Position numbers and translations under genes: made by a program. From assembly GCA_943787725.1 (NCBI GenBank), contig CALSNM010000021.1, forward strand, positions 1-56,242: DNA of 56,242 bases, in the 5' to 3' direction. The DNA comes from an uncultured Flavobacteriales bacterium (lineage in GTDB: Bacteria > Bacteroidota > Bacteroidia > Flavobacteriales_D > Parvicellaceae). Positions 9,614-19,137 of this stretch are shown piece by piece (position 1 is the first letter of the stretch; each line of letters begins with the position of its first letter). Below the pieces are notes generated by a model that saw nothing but the letters and a program-made list of their open reading frames with translations, ran no database searches and was not told where the DNA came from.

Positions 9614-10198
9614 ATGTTTACAGGAATTATTGAATCTATTGGGAAGGTTGTTGCTCTTAAAAAAGAACAAGAGAATTTACACTTGACATTCTCTTGTGAT
9701 TTCACGTCAGAACTTAAAGTTGATCAAAGTGTTGCGCATAATGGAGTTTGTTTAACGGTGGTTAATATTCACAATAACAATTATACGGTAACTGCAATAG
9801 CAGAAACATTAAACAGAACCAACATTGGTATTTTAGCGTTAAACGATGAGGTAAACCTTGAAAGATGCACTAAAGTAGGAGACAGACTCGACGGACACAT
9901 TGTACAAGGGCATGTAGATCAAACTGCAGTTTGCAAGAAAGTGGAAGAATTAGAGGGAAGCTGGAAGTATTATTTTGAGTACAATAGGTCAAACAACATT
10001 ACTGTTGAAAAAGGCTCAATTACGATTAATGGAGTTAGCCTTACAGTTGTTGATTCTGGAATAAATACGTTTTCTGTGGCGATTATTCCTTACACACATG
10101 AGCATACTAATTTTCACACATTCACAGAAGGAACGAAAGTCAATTTGGAGTTTGACATTGTGGGGAAGTATGTAATGAAGATGCAGGAGTTGAGGTAA
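9614..10198 (+). CDS. ribE: Riboflavin synthase, alpha subunit
   Basis: Dismutates two 6,7-dimethyl-8-ribityllumazine molecules to riboflavin, the last step before FMN/FAD. It starts with the diagnostic MFTGIIE and contains two tandem lumazine-binding barrels (about 1-97 and 98-195), each with its loop (NGVCLTVV and NGVSLTVV). Length is about 194 residues. An in-frame TTG at 9605 is less likely than the ATG. No FMN riboswitch is visible upstream. Flavin supply matters for several light-island proteins, but there is no physical linkage. Confidence 0.96.
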   Translation: MFTGIIESIGKVVALKKEQENLHLTFSCDFTSELKVDQSVAHNGVCLTVVNIHNNNYTVTAIAETLNRTNIGILALNDEVNLERCTKVGDRLDGHIVQGHVDQTAVCKKVEELEGSWKYYFEYNRSNNITVEKGSITINGVSLTVVDSGINTFSVAIIPYTHEHTNFHTFTEGTKVNLEFDIVGKYVMKMQELR

Positions 10199-10253
10199 TT
10201 ATTTGCAGAGCCTTCGGTAGCTTATTTTAACAAAAACGAAATAGCCGTTCCGT

Positions 10254-12026
10254 TCAATTTAACTCGGCCTTGATTGTTTGAAAAATACCTAAGCTATCCA
10301 ACCCTAATTCTTGATACAATTCTTTTTGCGTACCGTGTTCAATAAAACTATCTGGCAATCCCAATATTTTTATTGATGAGGTTAGTCCATGTTGATTTCT
10401 AAATTCTAATATAGCAGAACCAAACCCTCCAGAAATAACGCCATCTTCTATTGTAATAATACTTTCGTATTCACTAAAAATAGAGATTAATCGCTCCTTG
10501 TCTAAAGGTTTTATTGACTGCATGTCGTAATGCGAAATACGAACGCCTTCTTTCTTCAATATGCTCAAGGCTTTTATTGCTTCATTTCCAATTGCACCAA
10601 TAGAGAGTACAGCAATTTTTTTCCCTTTATTTAAAAGGTTTGCTTTTCCAAATTCGATTTGATGTGGTTTTTCAATAGCACTCAGAATTACTCCTTTTCC
10701 TCTAGGGTAACGAATAGCAATTGGTCCAGATTTCCAACTTTGAGCTGTGTGAAGCATATTTGCTAATTCTTGTTCGTTGATAGGAGACAATATAGTTAGG
10801 TTAGGAATACACCTTAAAAAGGCAATGTCGAATGCTCCTTGATGCGTAGCTCCGTCTGACCCAACTAGCCCCGCTCTATCAATACAGAAGATTACGGGCA
10901 GGTTTTGTAAGGCAACATCATGGATAAGCTGGTCATAACCCCTTTGCAGAAAAGAAGAATAAATAACGCAATAGGGAGTTTTTCCGTTTGCTGCCAGTCC
11001 AGCCGAAAAAGTAACAGCATGTTGTTCTGCAATCCCGACGTCAAAAACCCTTTTTGGGAAAAGCGCTTTCATTTCCTTTAAAGAAGATCCACTTAACATT
11101 GCAGGTGTTACCGCAACGACATCTTTGTTTTCTTTGGCCAAATCAATTAGAGTTTCCCCTAAAATAGTTTGATACTTTTTTGGATAAACAGATGATGCGC
11201 CTTCTCTTTCTCCAGATTCTACCTCAAATTTACCTGGAGCATGCCAAGTTGTGGAATCCCCAACTTCTGCTGGAAAATAGCCATAACCTTTGGTGGTTTT
11301 ACAATGCAAAACCCGAACACCAAAAACTTCTTTTTGCTCCTTTAGTGCTGCAATTACTTCATAGATGTCGTTTCCATTTATGACTCCATAAAAAGGAATA
11401 TTTAGGTTTTCAAACAAGGAGGTTTCGTTCGTAGAAATAGTATTTAAATGGTCCTGTAAAGCACCTACATTATCATCGATCGACATGTTATTGTCATTAA
11501 TGATGATTAAAACATTCGCGCCACTTGAAGCAGCGTTGTTTAGTGCCTCGAAGGCTATTCCTCCGGTGAGGGCACCGTCTCCAATTACAGCAATATGTTG
11601 AGATAGTTTGTTGTCAAGTTTTGCTGCCGTCGCCATTCCTAATATAGCACTTAATGAAGTTGAAGAGTGCCCTGTTCCAAATGAATCAAACTCACTTTCG
11701 CTCATTTTTGGAAAACCAGAGAGCCCTCCTTTTTGTCGTATAGACTTAAATTTAGCTTGTCTACCAGTAAGAATTTTATGGGCGTATGCTTGATGGCCTA
11801 CATCCCAAATAAGCTTGTCGTCAGGAGTATTGAATACGTGATGAATTCCAACAGCTAATTCCACCGCACCCAAGCTAGAGCCAAAATGACCGGGGTTTTT
11901 AGAGAGTACTTGAATAATGGTTTCGCGAACATCATTACAAAGTAGATGCAGTTGTTCCGATGAAAGAAGGTTTAAATCTTTCGGAAAATTAACATCTGCT
12001 AGTATTCGTTCGAGAATTTTCAACAT
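10254..12026 (-). CDS. dxs: 1-deoxy-D-xylulose-5-phosphate synthase
   Basis: Thiamine-diphosphate enzyme joining pyruvate and glyceraldehyde 3-phosphate, first step of the MEP isoprenoid pathway that feeds quinones and carotenoids. The TPP motif starts at VIGDGALTGG and ends near NDNNMSID. The transketolase-like pyrimidine-binding domain has the DRAG motif (CIDRAGLVGSDGATHQG), and a C-terminal transketolase domain follows. At 590 residues it is slightly shorter than the common 620-640. Carotenoid synthesis by crtI at the right end would draw on this pathway. Confidence 0.97.
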   Translation of the reverse strand: MLKILERILADVNFPKDLNLLSSEQLHLLCNDVRETIIQVLSKNPGHFGSSLGAVELAVGIHHVFNTPDDKLIWDVGHQAYAHKILTGRQAKFKSIRQKGGLSGFPKMSESEFDSFGTGHSSTSLSAILGMATAAKLDNKLSQHIAVIGDGALTGGIAFEALNNAASSGANVLIIINDNNMSIDDNVGALQDHLNTISTNETSLFENLNIPFYGVINGNDIYEVIAALKEQKEVFGVRVLHCKTTKGYGYFPAEVGDSTTWHAPGKFEVESGEREGASSVYPKKYQTILGETLIDLAKENKDVVAVTPAMLSGSSLKEMKALFPKRVFDVGIAEQHAVTFSAGLAANGKTPYCVIYSSFLQRGYDQLIHDVALQNLPVIFCIDRAGLVGSDGATHQGAFDIAFLRCIPNLTILSPINEQELANMLHTAQSWKSGPIAIRYPRGKGVILSAIEKPHQIEFGKANLLNKGKKIAVLSIGAIGNEAIKALSILKKEGVRISHYDMQSIKPLDKERLISIFSEYESIITIEDGVISGGFGSAILEFRNQHGLTSSIKILGLPDSFIEHGTQKELYQELGLDSLGIFQTIKAELN

Positions 12027-12237
12027 CGCAAAGATAGTTTGTTCCGGTCAATTTTTAATCTAAAACGCCATAATAAATAGGGAATAGAATAAGCGGCTAA
12101 CATTCTCATTCAATTCTATGTTTACCTCAAGACAGTATATAGAGATCTTTCGCAAAAACAAGAAAGTGCTACAGCAATTCTCAAATAACACGCAAATTCA
12201 CTAAATTCGCAATCCTGAAAATTATAGAGGTAAACAG

Positions 12238-15200
12238 ATGAGTGTAAAATACAGAGAGCATAAAGGGCTGAATCTACCCAATGTAGCAAAAGAGGTGTTG
12301 GAAAAGTGGAAACTTGAAAACACGTTTGAAGAAAGTGTAAACACTAGAGACGAAAACAAACCTTTTGTCTTTTTTGAAGGACCTCCTTCAGCAAATGGAA
12401 TGCCCGGTATCCATCACGTTATGGGTCGCGCCATCAAAGATATCTTTTGTCGTTATAAAACACTAAAAGGATATAGAGTCGAGAGAAAAGCTGGATGGGA
12501 CACACACGGGCTACCGGTTGAACTGAGTGTAGAAAAAGAGCTCGGTATAACAAAAGAAGATATTGGAAGTAAAATTACGATCGAAGAATACAATGCTGCT
12601 TGTAAAAAGACTGTGATGAAATATACCGATGTTTGGAACAAGCTTACGGAAGATATGGGATATTGGGTAGACATGTCTGATCCATACATTACTTACGAAA
12701 ATAAATATATAGAGTCAGTTTGGTGGCTTCTAAAAGAAATATACAACAAAGACTTAATGTACAAAGGCTATACAATCCAGCCTTATTCTCCAAAAGCAGG
12801 CACCGGACTCAGTTCTCACGAGATTAATCAGCCTGGATGCTACCAGGATGTAACAGACACTACTGTTACTGCCCAGTTTAGAGCCAACACAAATGATGTG
12901 CTTCCTAAAAACACTTATTTTTTAGCATGGACGACTACTCCTTGGACATTGCCTTCAAATACTGCTTTGTGCGTTGGTCCTAAAATTGAATATGTTTTGG
13001 TGAAAACATTCAATCAATATACTGGAGATTCAGTAAATCTTGTTCTAGCAAAAGCATTAATTGGGAAGCAACTTTCTGGCAAATATGCGCTTGCAGATGA
13101 AGACTTAACAATTGAAGGTTTTTCTCTGGGAGATAAGAAAATACCATATACAGTTGACAAGGAATTTTTAGGTTCTGATTTAGTTGGAATTACTTACGAG
13201 CAATTGCTACCCTATGCTTTACCTCACGAAAACCCTGAAAAAGCATTTCAAGTAATTTCTGGAAATTTCGTTACTACAGAAGATGGTACAGGAATAGTTC
13301 ATATTGCCCCAACTTTTGGGCAAGACGATGCACAAGTAGCAAAGGACTTTGCTGTTCCTCCTATGTTAGTATTAGATGAAAACGAAAACCCTGTTCCGCT
13401 GGTAAATTTGCAAGGTAAATTTAGACCAGAAATGGATGAGTTTGCAGGTCTGTATGTAAAGAACGAATATTATACCGATGGCGCTGCTCCAGATAAATCC
13501 ATTGATGTATTGATTGCTATTAAACTAAAAGAGGAAAACAAGGCTTTTAAAGTCGAAAAATATGTGCACAGCTATCCGCACTGTTGGCGAACAGACAAGC
13601 CTATTTTATATTATCCATTAGACTCTTGGTTTATAAAAATATCTGAAGTTAAAAGCCGCATGGCTGAAATAAACAAGACTATCAATTGGAAACCTAAAGC
13701 TACAGGGGAAGGCCGTTTTGGTAACTGGTTAGAGGGTGCGAATGACTGGAATTTATCACGTTCTCGTTTTTGGGGGATTCCAATCCCAATATGGAGAACA
13801 GAAGATGGAACTGAACAAATTTGTATTGGTTCAGCTGAAGAACTTAAGATTGAATGTCAAAAAGCTGTAGAAGCGGGATTAATGAATGAAAATCCATTGG
13901 CTAGTTTTGAAGTTGGCAATATGGGTAAAGAAAATTACGAAACGTTTGACTTTCATAAAAACTATGTAGACTCTGTCATATTGGTTTCCCCGAAAGGTAA
14001 GCCAATGACAAGAGAAGCGGACCTTATTGATGTCTGGTTTGATTCAGGATCAATGCCAATTGCTCAGAGGCACTATCCTTTTGAAAACAAAGAATTGGTA
14101 GACAATAAAGGCTTTGGACAAGCGGACTTTATTGCAGAGGGAGTTGATCAAACGAGAGGGTGGTTTTACACGTTGCACGCAATTGCATCAATTGTATTTG
14201 ACAGGTCAGCTTATAAAAATGTTGTTTCAAATGGGCTGGTTCTAGATAAAAACGGGGTTAAAATGTCGAAACGACTTGGAAATGCTGTTGAGCCCTTTGA
14301 GAATTTATCTACTTATGGTGCTGATGCAACTCGTTGGTATATGATTACCAACGCACAGCCTTGGGATAATTTAAAATTTGATTTAGACGGAATTACCGAG
14401 GTACAGCGTAAGTTTTTCGGCACGTTATACAATACTTATGGATTCTTTTCTCTGTATGCCAATGTAGACGGATTTAGTTATAGTGAGGAGGAGGTTCCGT
14501 TAAATAAAAGACCCGAAATTGATCGTTGGGTTATCTCTAAATTGAATTCGCTGATTCAAGATGTTGAAGAGGCTTATGAAAGTTATGAGCCTACCAAGGC
14601 TGGCAGGCTTATTCAAGGGTTTGTTACAGACCAAATGAGTAATTGGTATGTCCGATTATGTCGCAGACGCTATTGGAGAGGAGACTATACAGAAGATAAA
14701 ATAGCAGCGTACCAAACATTATATACCTGTTTAGAAACAGTTTCTATTTTGAGTTCGCCAATAGCACCGTTTTATGCAGATCAGCTTTTTAACGACCTAA
14801 ACCAGGTATCAAAAAGACATTCTGAAAAATCTGTACACCTGACTAATTTTCCTATTGTTGATAAAAATGCTATTGACAAGGATTTAGAAGAGCGCATGAG
14901 CATTGCTCAAAAAGTATCTTCAATGGTATTAAGCTTGCGAAAGAAAGAAAACATTAAAGTTCGGCAGCCGCTACAAAAAATAATGGTCCCAGTATTAGAT
15001 CAGGATTTTGCAAGAAGAATAGAGGCTGTTAAGGACTTAATTTTATCTGAAGTTAATGTTAAGGAACTTGAATTAATTGAAGATACGGCAGGGGTATTAA
15101 TTAAAAAGATAAAACCCAACTTTAAAACTATTGGTAAGAAGTATGGTAAGCACATGAAAGCAATCATCGCAATAACCAATCAGTGGTCGCAAGATGACAT

Positions 15201-15609
15201 TATAGCGGTGGACAAAAATAAAGGCTGGACTGGTGAAATTCAAGGCGAACCAATAGCTTTAGAAATGAATGACTTTGAAATATCAACGGATGATATTCCA
15301 GGATGGATTGTTGCTACAGAAGGAAATTACACTGTCGCATTGGATGAAACCATATCTAGTACACTAAAAAATGAAGGGATTGCAAGAGAGTTTGTTAACC
15401 GTATTCAAAACCTCCGTAAAGAGAGTGGTTTAGAAGTAACAGATCGCATAGAATTAAAGATTAAATCAGATGATAAAATAAATCTAGCAATAAATGATAA
15501 TTTAAATTATATTTGTTCGGAAACGTTGGCCAATTCGCTGGATTTGGTTGAAGAAGTGAAAGGAGAAAAATTGGTTTTTGAAGTGGAAGTGGAGTTTCAA
15601 CGGAATTAG
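12238..15609 (+). CDS. ileS: Isoleucine--tRNA ligase
   Basis: Class Ia synthetase charging tRNA-Ile, 1123 residues. The HIGH-type motif appears as PSANGMPGIHHVMGR and the second signature as KMSKRLGN. The inserted CP1 editing domain contains TTTPWTLPSNTALC and GTGIVHIAPTFGQDD. A long C-terminal anticodon-binding region carries CRRRYWR. This length and architecture correspond to the eukaryote-like IleRS type usual in Bacteroidota rather than the E. coli type. A dksA-like gene and lspA follow on the same strand with short gaps, so the three may be one unit. Confidence 0.97.
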   Translation: MSVKYREHKGLNLPNVAKEVLEKWKLENTFEESVNTRDENKPFVFFEGPPSANGMPGIHHVMGRAIKDIFCRYKTLKGYRVERKAGWDTHGLPVELSVEKELGITKEDIGSKITIEEYNAACKKTVMKYTDVWNKLTEDMGYWVDMSDPYITYENKYIESVWWLLKEIYNKDLMYKGYTIQPYSPKAGTGLSSHEINQPGCYQDVTDTTVTAQFRANTNDVLPKNTYFLAWTTTPWTLPSNTALCVGPKIEYVLVKTFNQYTGDSVNLVLAKALIGKQLSGKYALADEDLTIEGFSLGDKKIPYTVDKEFLGSDLVGITYEQLLPYALPHENPEKAFQVISGNFVTTEDGTGIVHIAPTFGQDDAQVAKDFAVPPMLVLDENENPVPLVNLQGKFRPEMDEFAGLYVKNEYYTDGAAPDKSIDVLIAIKLKEENKAFKVEKYVHSYPHCWRTDKPILYYPLDSWFIKISEVKSRMAEINKTINWKPKATGEGRFGNWLEGANDWNLSRSRFWGIPIPIWRTEDGTEQICIGSAEELKIECQKAVEAGLMNENPLASFEVGNMGKENYETFDFHKNYVDSVILVSPKGKPMTREADLIDVWFDSGSMPIAQRHYPFENKELVDNKGFGQADFIAEGVDQTRGWFYTLHAIASIVFDRSAYKNVVSNGLVLDKNGVKMSKRLGNAVEPFENLSTYGADATRWYMITNAQPWDNLKFDLDGITEVQRKFFGTLYNTYGFFSLYANVDGFSYSEEEVPLNKRPEIDRWVISKLNSLIQDVEEAYESYEPTKAGRLIQGFVTDQMSNWYVRLCRRRYWRGDYTEDKIAAYQTLYTCLETVSILSSPIAPFYADQLFNDLNQVSKRHSEKSVHLTNFPIVDKNAIDKDLEERMSIAQKVSSMVLSLRKKENIKVRQPLQKIMVPVLDQDFARRIEAVKDLILSEVNVKELELIEDTAGVLIKKIKPNFKTIGKKYGKHMKAIIAITNQWSQDDIIAVDKNKGWTGEIQGEPIALEMNDFEISTDDIPGWIVATEGNYTVALDETISSTLKNEGIAREFVNRIQNLRKESGLEVTDRIELKIKSDDKINLAINDNLNYICSETLANSLDLVEEVKGEKLVFEVEVEFQRN

Positions 15610-15646
15610 CATTAAGTAAAGTATAACCCCATTAAAACAAGAAATT

Positions 15647-16021
15647 ATGGCAACAAATAGATACACAGACGAAGATTTAGCAGAATTTAAAACTCTAATT
15701 GAGGGAAAATTAGCAGAAGCTAAAGTAGATTTAAAGCTGCTACAAGATTCACTATCTCATAAGGGAGATCACGGAACAGATGACACTAGTCGATCATTTA
15801 ATATGATGGAAGATGGTTCTGAAACATTGATGAGAGAAGAGATGGCACAGTTGTCTGCTAGACAAGAAAAGTTTGTAAAAAACCTTGAAAACGCTTTGAG
15901 AAGAATTGAGAATAAATCTTTCGGTGTTTGTCGCGTAACAGGTAAATTAATTCAAAAAGCACGCTTAAGATTAGTGCCGCATGCCACTTTAAGTATCGAA
16001 GCGAAAAACGCTCAAGGATAA
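15647..16021 (+). CDS. TraR/DksA-family protein with degenerate zinc finger
   Basis: A 124-residue protein of the DksA/TraR family, which bind the RNA polymerase secondary channel and modify transcription, often with ppGpp. The coiled-coil helices (residues about 5-85, with MREEMAQLSARQEKFVKNLE) and the terminal finger region are present. The four zinc Cys are reduced to one: GVCRVTGKLIQKARLRLVPH. The structural zinc is therefore probably lost, a state seen in other Bacteroidota members. It lies 37 bp after ileS and 47 bp before lspA. Confidence 0.88.
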   Translation: MATNRYTDEDLAEFKTLIEGKLAEAKVDLKLLQDSLSHKGDHGTDDTSRSFNMMEDGSETLMREEMAQLSARQEKFVKNLENALRRIENKSFGVCRVTGKLIQKARLRLVPHATLSIEAKNAQG

Positions 16022-16068
16022 TAATCTATCACCTTTTTCTTTTTATCAAGCAACCTTAAACCAATTTA

Positions 16069-16770
16069 ATGAGGACAGTCCTTATTGCCATTTTTTCTGT
16101 ACTTTTTCTCGACCAGTTTTTAAAACTTTGGGTAAAGGCTAATTTCTTATTAGGAGAGGAAATAGGAGGAATCGGCTTTATTAAGCTTCAATTTATTGAA
16201 AATCCCGGGATGGCATTCGGCATGGAGTTCGGAGGTGTTTGGGGTAAAATTGCGTTGAGTTTATTTCGAGTAGGAGCTGTAGTTGCCATCGGGCTTATCA
16301 TTAGAAACCTTGTTAACAATAACGCTCACAGAGGGCTGGTGTTTGCAGTTGGGCTAATTTTTGCTGGTGCATTGGGCAATATCCTTGACAGTGCTTTTTA
16401 TGGATTGCTGTTTAACTCAGGCACATCCTGGAGCCCTGAACTAGGGCAATGGGTTGGGTATAATGATATTTCTCAATTAAATTTTAATGGCTATACTGGT
16501 TTTTTTCAAGGTTGTGTGGTAGATATGATTCATTTTGAATTTCATTATCCGTCTTGGATGCCATTTGGTTTAGCTCTTGATGAGTATGGAAGTCCAAGAG
16601 AAATCTTTCCTCCCGTATTTAATATCGCTGATTTCGCAATATCTGTCGGGGTTGGAATTATTATAGTATTCAACAAGCGTTTTCTTGGAAAAGGTAAAGG
16701 AGATTTTAGTGTATTCCGAAAACAACAGGCAGTTGCAGAAGGCTCTGCCAATTCGGAGGGTGAAAAATAA
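16069..16770 (+). CDS. lspA: Lipoprotein signal peptidase (SPase II)
   Basis: Aspartic membrane protease that removes signal peptides from prolipoproteins in the inner membrane. The 233-residue length exceeds the roughly 160 of E. coli, as is common in Bacteroidota, because of a longer loop before the second Asp. Four membrane segments are visible. NPGMAFG is conserved, and the catalytic aspartates fit the GNILDS and FNIADFAIS motifs. It would process the lipoproteins in this window (CIA30, DUF4837 and others). It follows the DksA-like gene closely. Confidence 0.95.
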   Translation: MRTVLIAIFSVLFLDQFLKLWVKANFLLGEEIGGIGFIKLQFIENPGMAFGMEFGGVWGKIALSLFRVGAVVAIGLIIRNLVNNNAHRGLVFAVGLIFAGALGNILDSAFYGLLFNSGTSWSPELGQWVGYNDISQLNFNGYTGFFQGCVVDMIHFEFHYPSWMPFGLALDEYGSPREIFPPVFNIADFAISVGVGIIIVFNKRFLGKGKGDFSVFRKQQAVAEGSANSEGEK

Positions 16771-17126
16771 ACGTATCTCTATTTTTCTTTATTCAAGGTT
16801 GCGATACCTCACAAAAGCATCGTTATTTATAAGTTCATTACCAATAATTAGGGTATTGGTTCGGAAGGGTAAAATGATAAATGGAGCTCACCTATTAATC
16901 GAAAATTAACGGAAGCCTAGGTGAATCGAAAAAATAATCTTAGAACTTTATTTAATACTGAAATTCACCTTTTAATATTGTCACTGAAGCAAAGTATTAT
17001 TTACAAAGGATTAATGTAAATACAAAAATTTAAGTTCTGACGATATAGGTTTTTTTAGCATATGTATGGGTCAAACATAAAATGGAGCGTAAATAATAAA
17101 ATTGTAACTTAGTGCCAATAAAACCA
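16771..17126. other. Intergenic region, no feature recognised
   Basis: About 356 bp of AT-rich sequence between lspA and the secreted deiminase. I see no hairpin with a T tract, no RNA gene and no supported reading frame. Presumably it holds the promoter of the deiminase gene, but no clear TAnnTTTG match lies close to the start. Confidence 0.4.
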
Positions 17127-18911
17127 ATGAAAATGAATAACATGAAATTTTCTGGAGCAGTGTTACTGCTTTCATTTACCATTAACTGTATTTCTCAAAA
17201 GACCTATTTGCCCAAAGGCATGGCTGACCATGAACATGAGTTGATGGAAGACTATTTAGAAAGTCGTACACAGTTGAAAGGAGTTACAACTCCACCACCA
17301 TTTTCTAGTTTAAGAACAGCTGCACAATGGGAAGAGGTTCAAGCGCTGGTGATTACTTGGACAGGACAATACAATGCCATTCACAGTCAAATTGCTGATG
17401 CAGCTCAAGAAGAGTGTTTGGTAATTGTTCATTGTTCAGATTCAAACTCTGTTAAATCCACATTGTCTAATAATGGAGTGCCCTTAAACAATTTAAAATT
17501 CTTAGAAGTAAATTTTAATTCAGTGTGGATAAGAGATTATGCTGCAAATTCAGTTTACGTAAACGACGTAGACTCTCTTATACTGGTTGATTGGATTTAC
17601 AATCGACCGAGACCAGCTGATGATGTTATTCCAGATGCATATTCTGCATTGTTAGGTATAAATCTTTATTCAATGAGTCAAAGTCCTACAAATATTATGG
17701 CTACTGGCGGAAATTGGATGAGCGATGGTTACTCTACCGGATTTTCTTCAGAGCTCATATTAGATGAGAATCAAGGTGGAGCAGGCCAAGGTTTGACTTA
17801 TCCGAACCACACCGAAACAGAAATTAATCAGCTTTATAACGATTGGATGGGAATTAACAACTATGTGAAGATGACCAATCTGCCTTATGACGATATTCAT
17901 CATATTGACATGCACATGAAAATTGCAAATGAAGAAACATTGGTGGTGGGTGAGTTTCCGCAAGGAACATCCGACGGACCTCAGTTAGAAGCAAATCTTC
18001 AATATGTTTTAAGTAACTATACAACTGAATGGGGAGACCCCTTTAATGTGGTAAGAATTCCAATGCCGCCTAGTACGAGTGGAGCACATGCCCCTAATGC
18101 GTATTACAGAACTTATGCGAATCATATCATAGTTAACAAGTCGATTTTGCTTCCAACCTATAGAGAAGAGTTCGATACAACAGCTATTCGAATTTTGCAA
18201 GAAGTGCACCCTGGTCACACTATTGTTCCGATTGACGTTGATAACAGTGGTCAAAATTTAATAGCAAGTGGAGGAGCTATCCATTGTATTACGCATTCTG
18301 TTGGGGTTTCTAATCCAATGTGGATCACACATAAACAATTAGTAGATACGTTTGATGATGTTAATCCTTACCAGGTAGATGCTATGATTAAACATAAAAG
18401 CGGTATAGCCTCAGCTACATTGTATTATAAAACTGCGTTAGCGAGCAGTTATAATTCAGTAGCAATGATTTCTGTTGGTAATGATATGTGGACAGCTGAT
18501 ATCCCGGCTCAAGCAGCAGAGACAACAATTTATTATTATGTAGAAGGAAGTTCAAATAGCGGCAAAATACTGCAAAGACCTTTAACTGCTCCTGATGGAT
18601 ATTGGAAATTTAATGTTTTAGGTTCTTCCGTTGGAGTAAACGAATTGGGTTGGAATGCAGCATTGGACAAAATATACCCTAATCCTGCTTCTCAAATTAC
18701 CGTTGTTCCTGTTGATGCAAACAAAGCGACAAGAGGAAGTTTGATTATGTATAACATGATAGGAGAAAAAGTTGAAGTGATTCATGAGGGAGTTTTTCCA
18801 TCGGAGCAAAAAAACTTTTTTATTCATGCGGGGAATTATCCAGCAGGTATCTATCATGTTGTTTTTAAATCTGATAGCAACACACAAACACAATCCTTGG
18901 TTATTGAATAA
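17127..18911 (+). CDS. Secreted peptidylarginine deiminase-like protein with T9SS sorting domain
   Basis: Guanidino-group-modifying enzyme of the agmatine deiminase / Porphyromonas peptidylarginine deiminase (PPAD) family, 594 residues from the chosen ATG. It has a signal peptide (KFSGAVLLLSFTINCISQ). Likely catalytic residues align with PPAD: Asp137 in WIRDYAANS, His259-x-Asp261 in HHIDMHMK, and Cys387 in GGAIHCITHS. A small Ig-like domain follows (about 415-490). The C-terminal T9SS type A sorting domain starts at KIYPNPAS and contains MIGEKVE and YPAGIYHVVF. It is therefore predicted to be on the cell surface or released. Whether the substrate is peptidyl-arginine or a small guanidine is open. 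A GTG at 17112 is less likely than the ATG. Confidence 0.88.
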   Translation: MKMNNMKFSGAVLLLSFTINCISQKTYLPKGMADHEHELMEDYLESRTQLKGVTTPPPFSSLRTAAQWEEVQALVITWTGQYNAIHSQIADAAQEECLVIVHCSDSNSVKSTLSNNGVPLNNLKFLEVNFNSVWIRDYAANSVYVNDVDSLILVDWIYNRPRPADDVIPDAYSALLGINLYSMSQSPTNIMATGGNWMSDGYSTGFSSELILDENQGGAGQGLTYPNHTETEINQLYNDWMGINNYVKMTNLPYDDIHHIDMHMKIANEETLVVGEFPQGTSDGPQLEANLQYVLSNYTTEWGDPFNVVRIPMPPSTSGAHAPNAYYRTYANHIIVNKSILLPTYREEFDTTAIRILQEVHPGHTIVPIDVDNSGQNLIASGGAIHCITHSVGVSNPMWITHKQLVDTFDDVNPYQVDAMIKHKSGIASATLYYKTALASSYNSVAMISVGNDMWTADIPAQAAETTIYYYVEGSSNSGKILQRPLTAPDGYWKFNVLGSSVGVNELGWNAALDKIYPNPASQITVVPVDANKATRGSLIMYNMIGEKVEVIHEGVFPSEQKNFFIHAGNYPAGIYHVVFKSDSNTQTQSLVIE

Positions 18912-19137
18912 TGGTTGTTTGTTCAGTGCCGATATAGATGGTTAAACTACTTCTAATTGACTGCAAAGACTACCGAAAGCTAGTCCTATAGCCTTTAATT
19001 ATACTAACTTAAGCGATCAATTAATGATCCAATGGAAATGCATAACAAAAGATATTGGATCTTCCTTTGAAAAATTGAAAAACTCGCTTAAAAAGTTTAT
19101 AATGTTTGTGTTTTCGGTGTAAAATGTTGAACGAAAC

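Noticed and set aside
16410..16416. GTTTAAC half-site inside lspA
   Set aside because: No partner half-site at 14 bases. Similar single copies occur inside trhO (8297-8303), the LysE gene (32113-32119) and the IPExxxVDY gene (42114-42120), so they look like chance.
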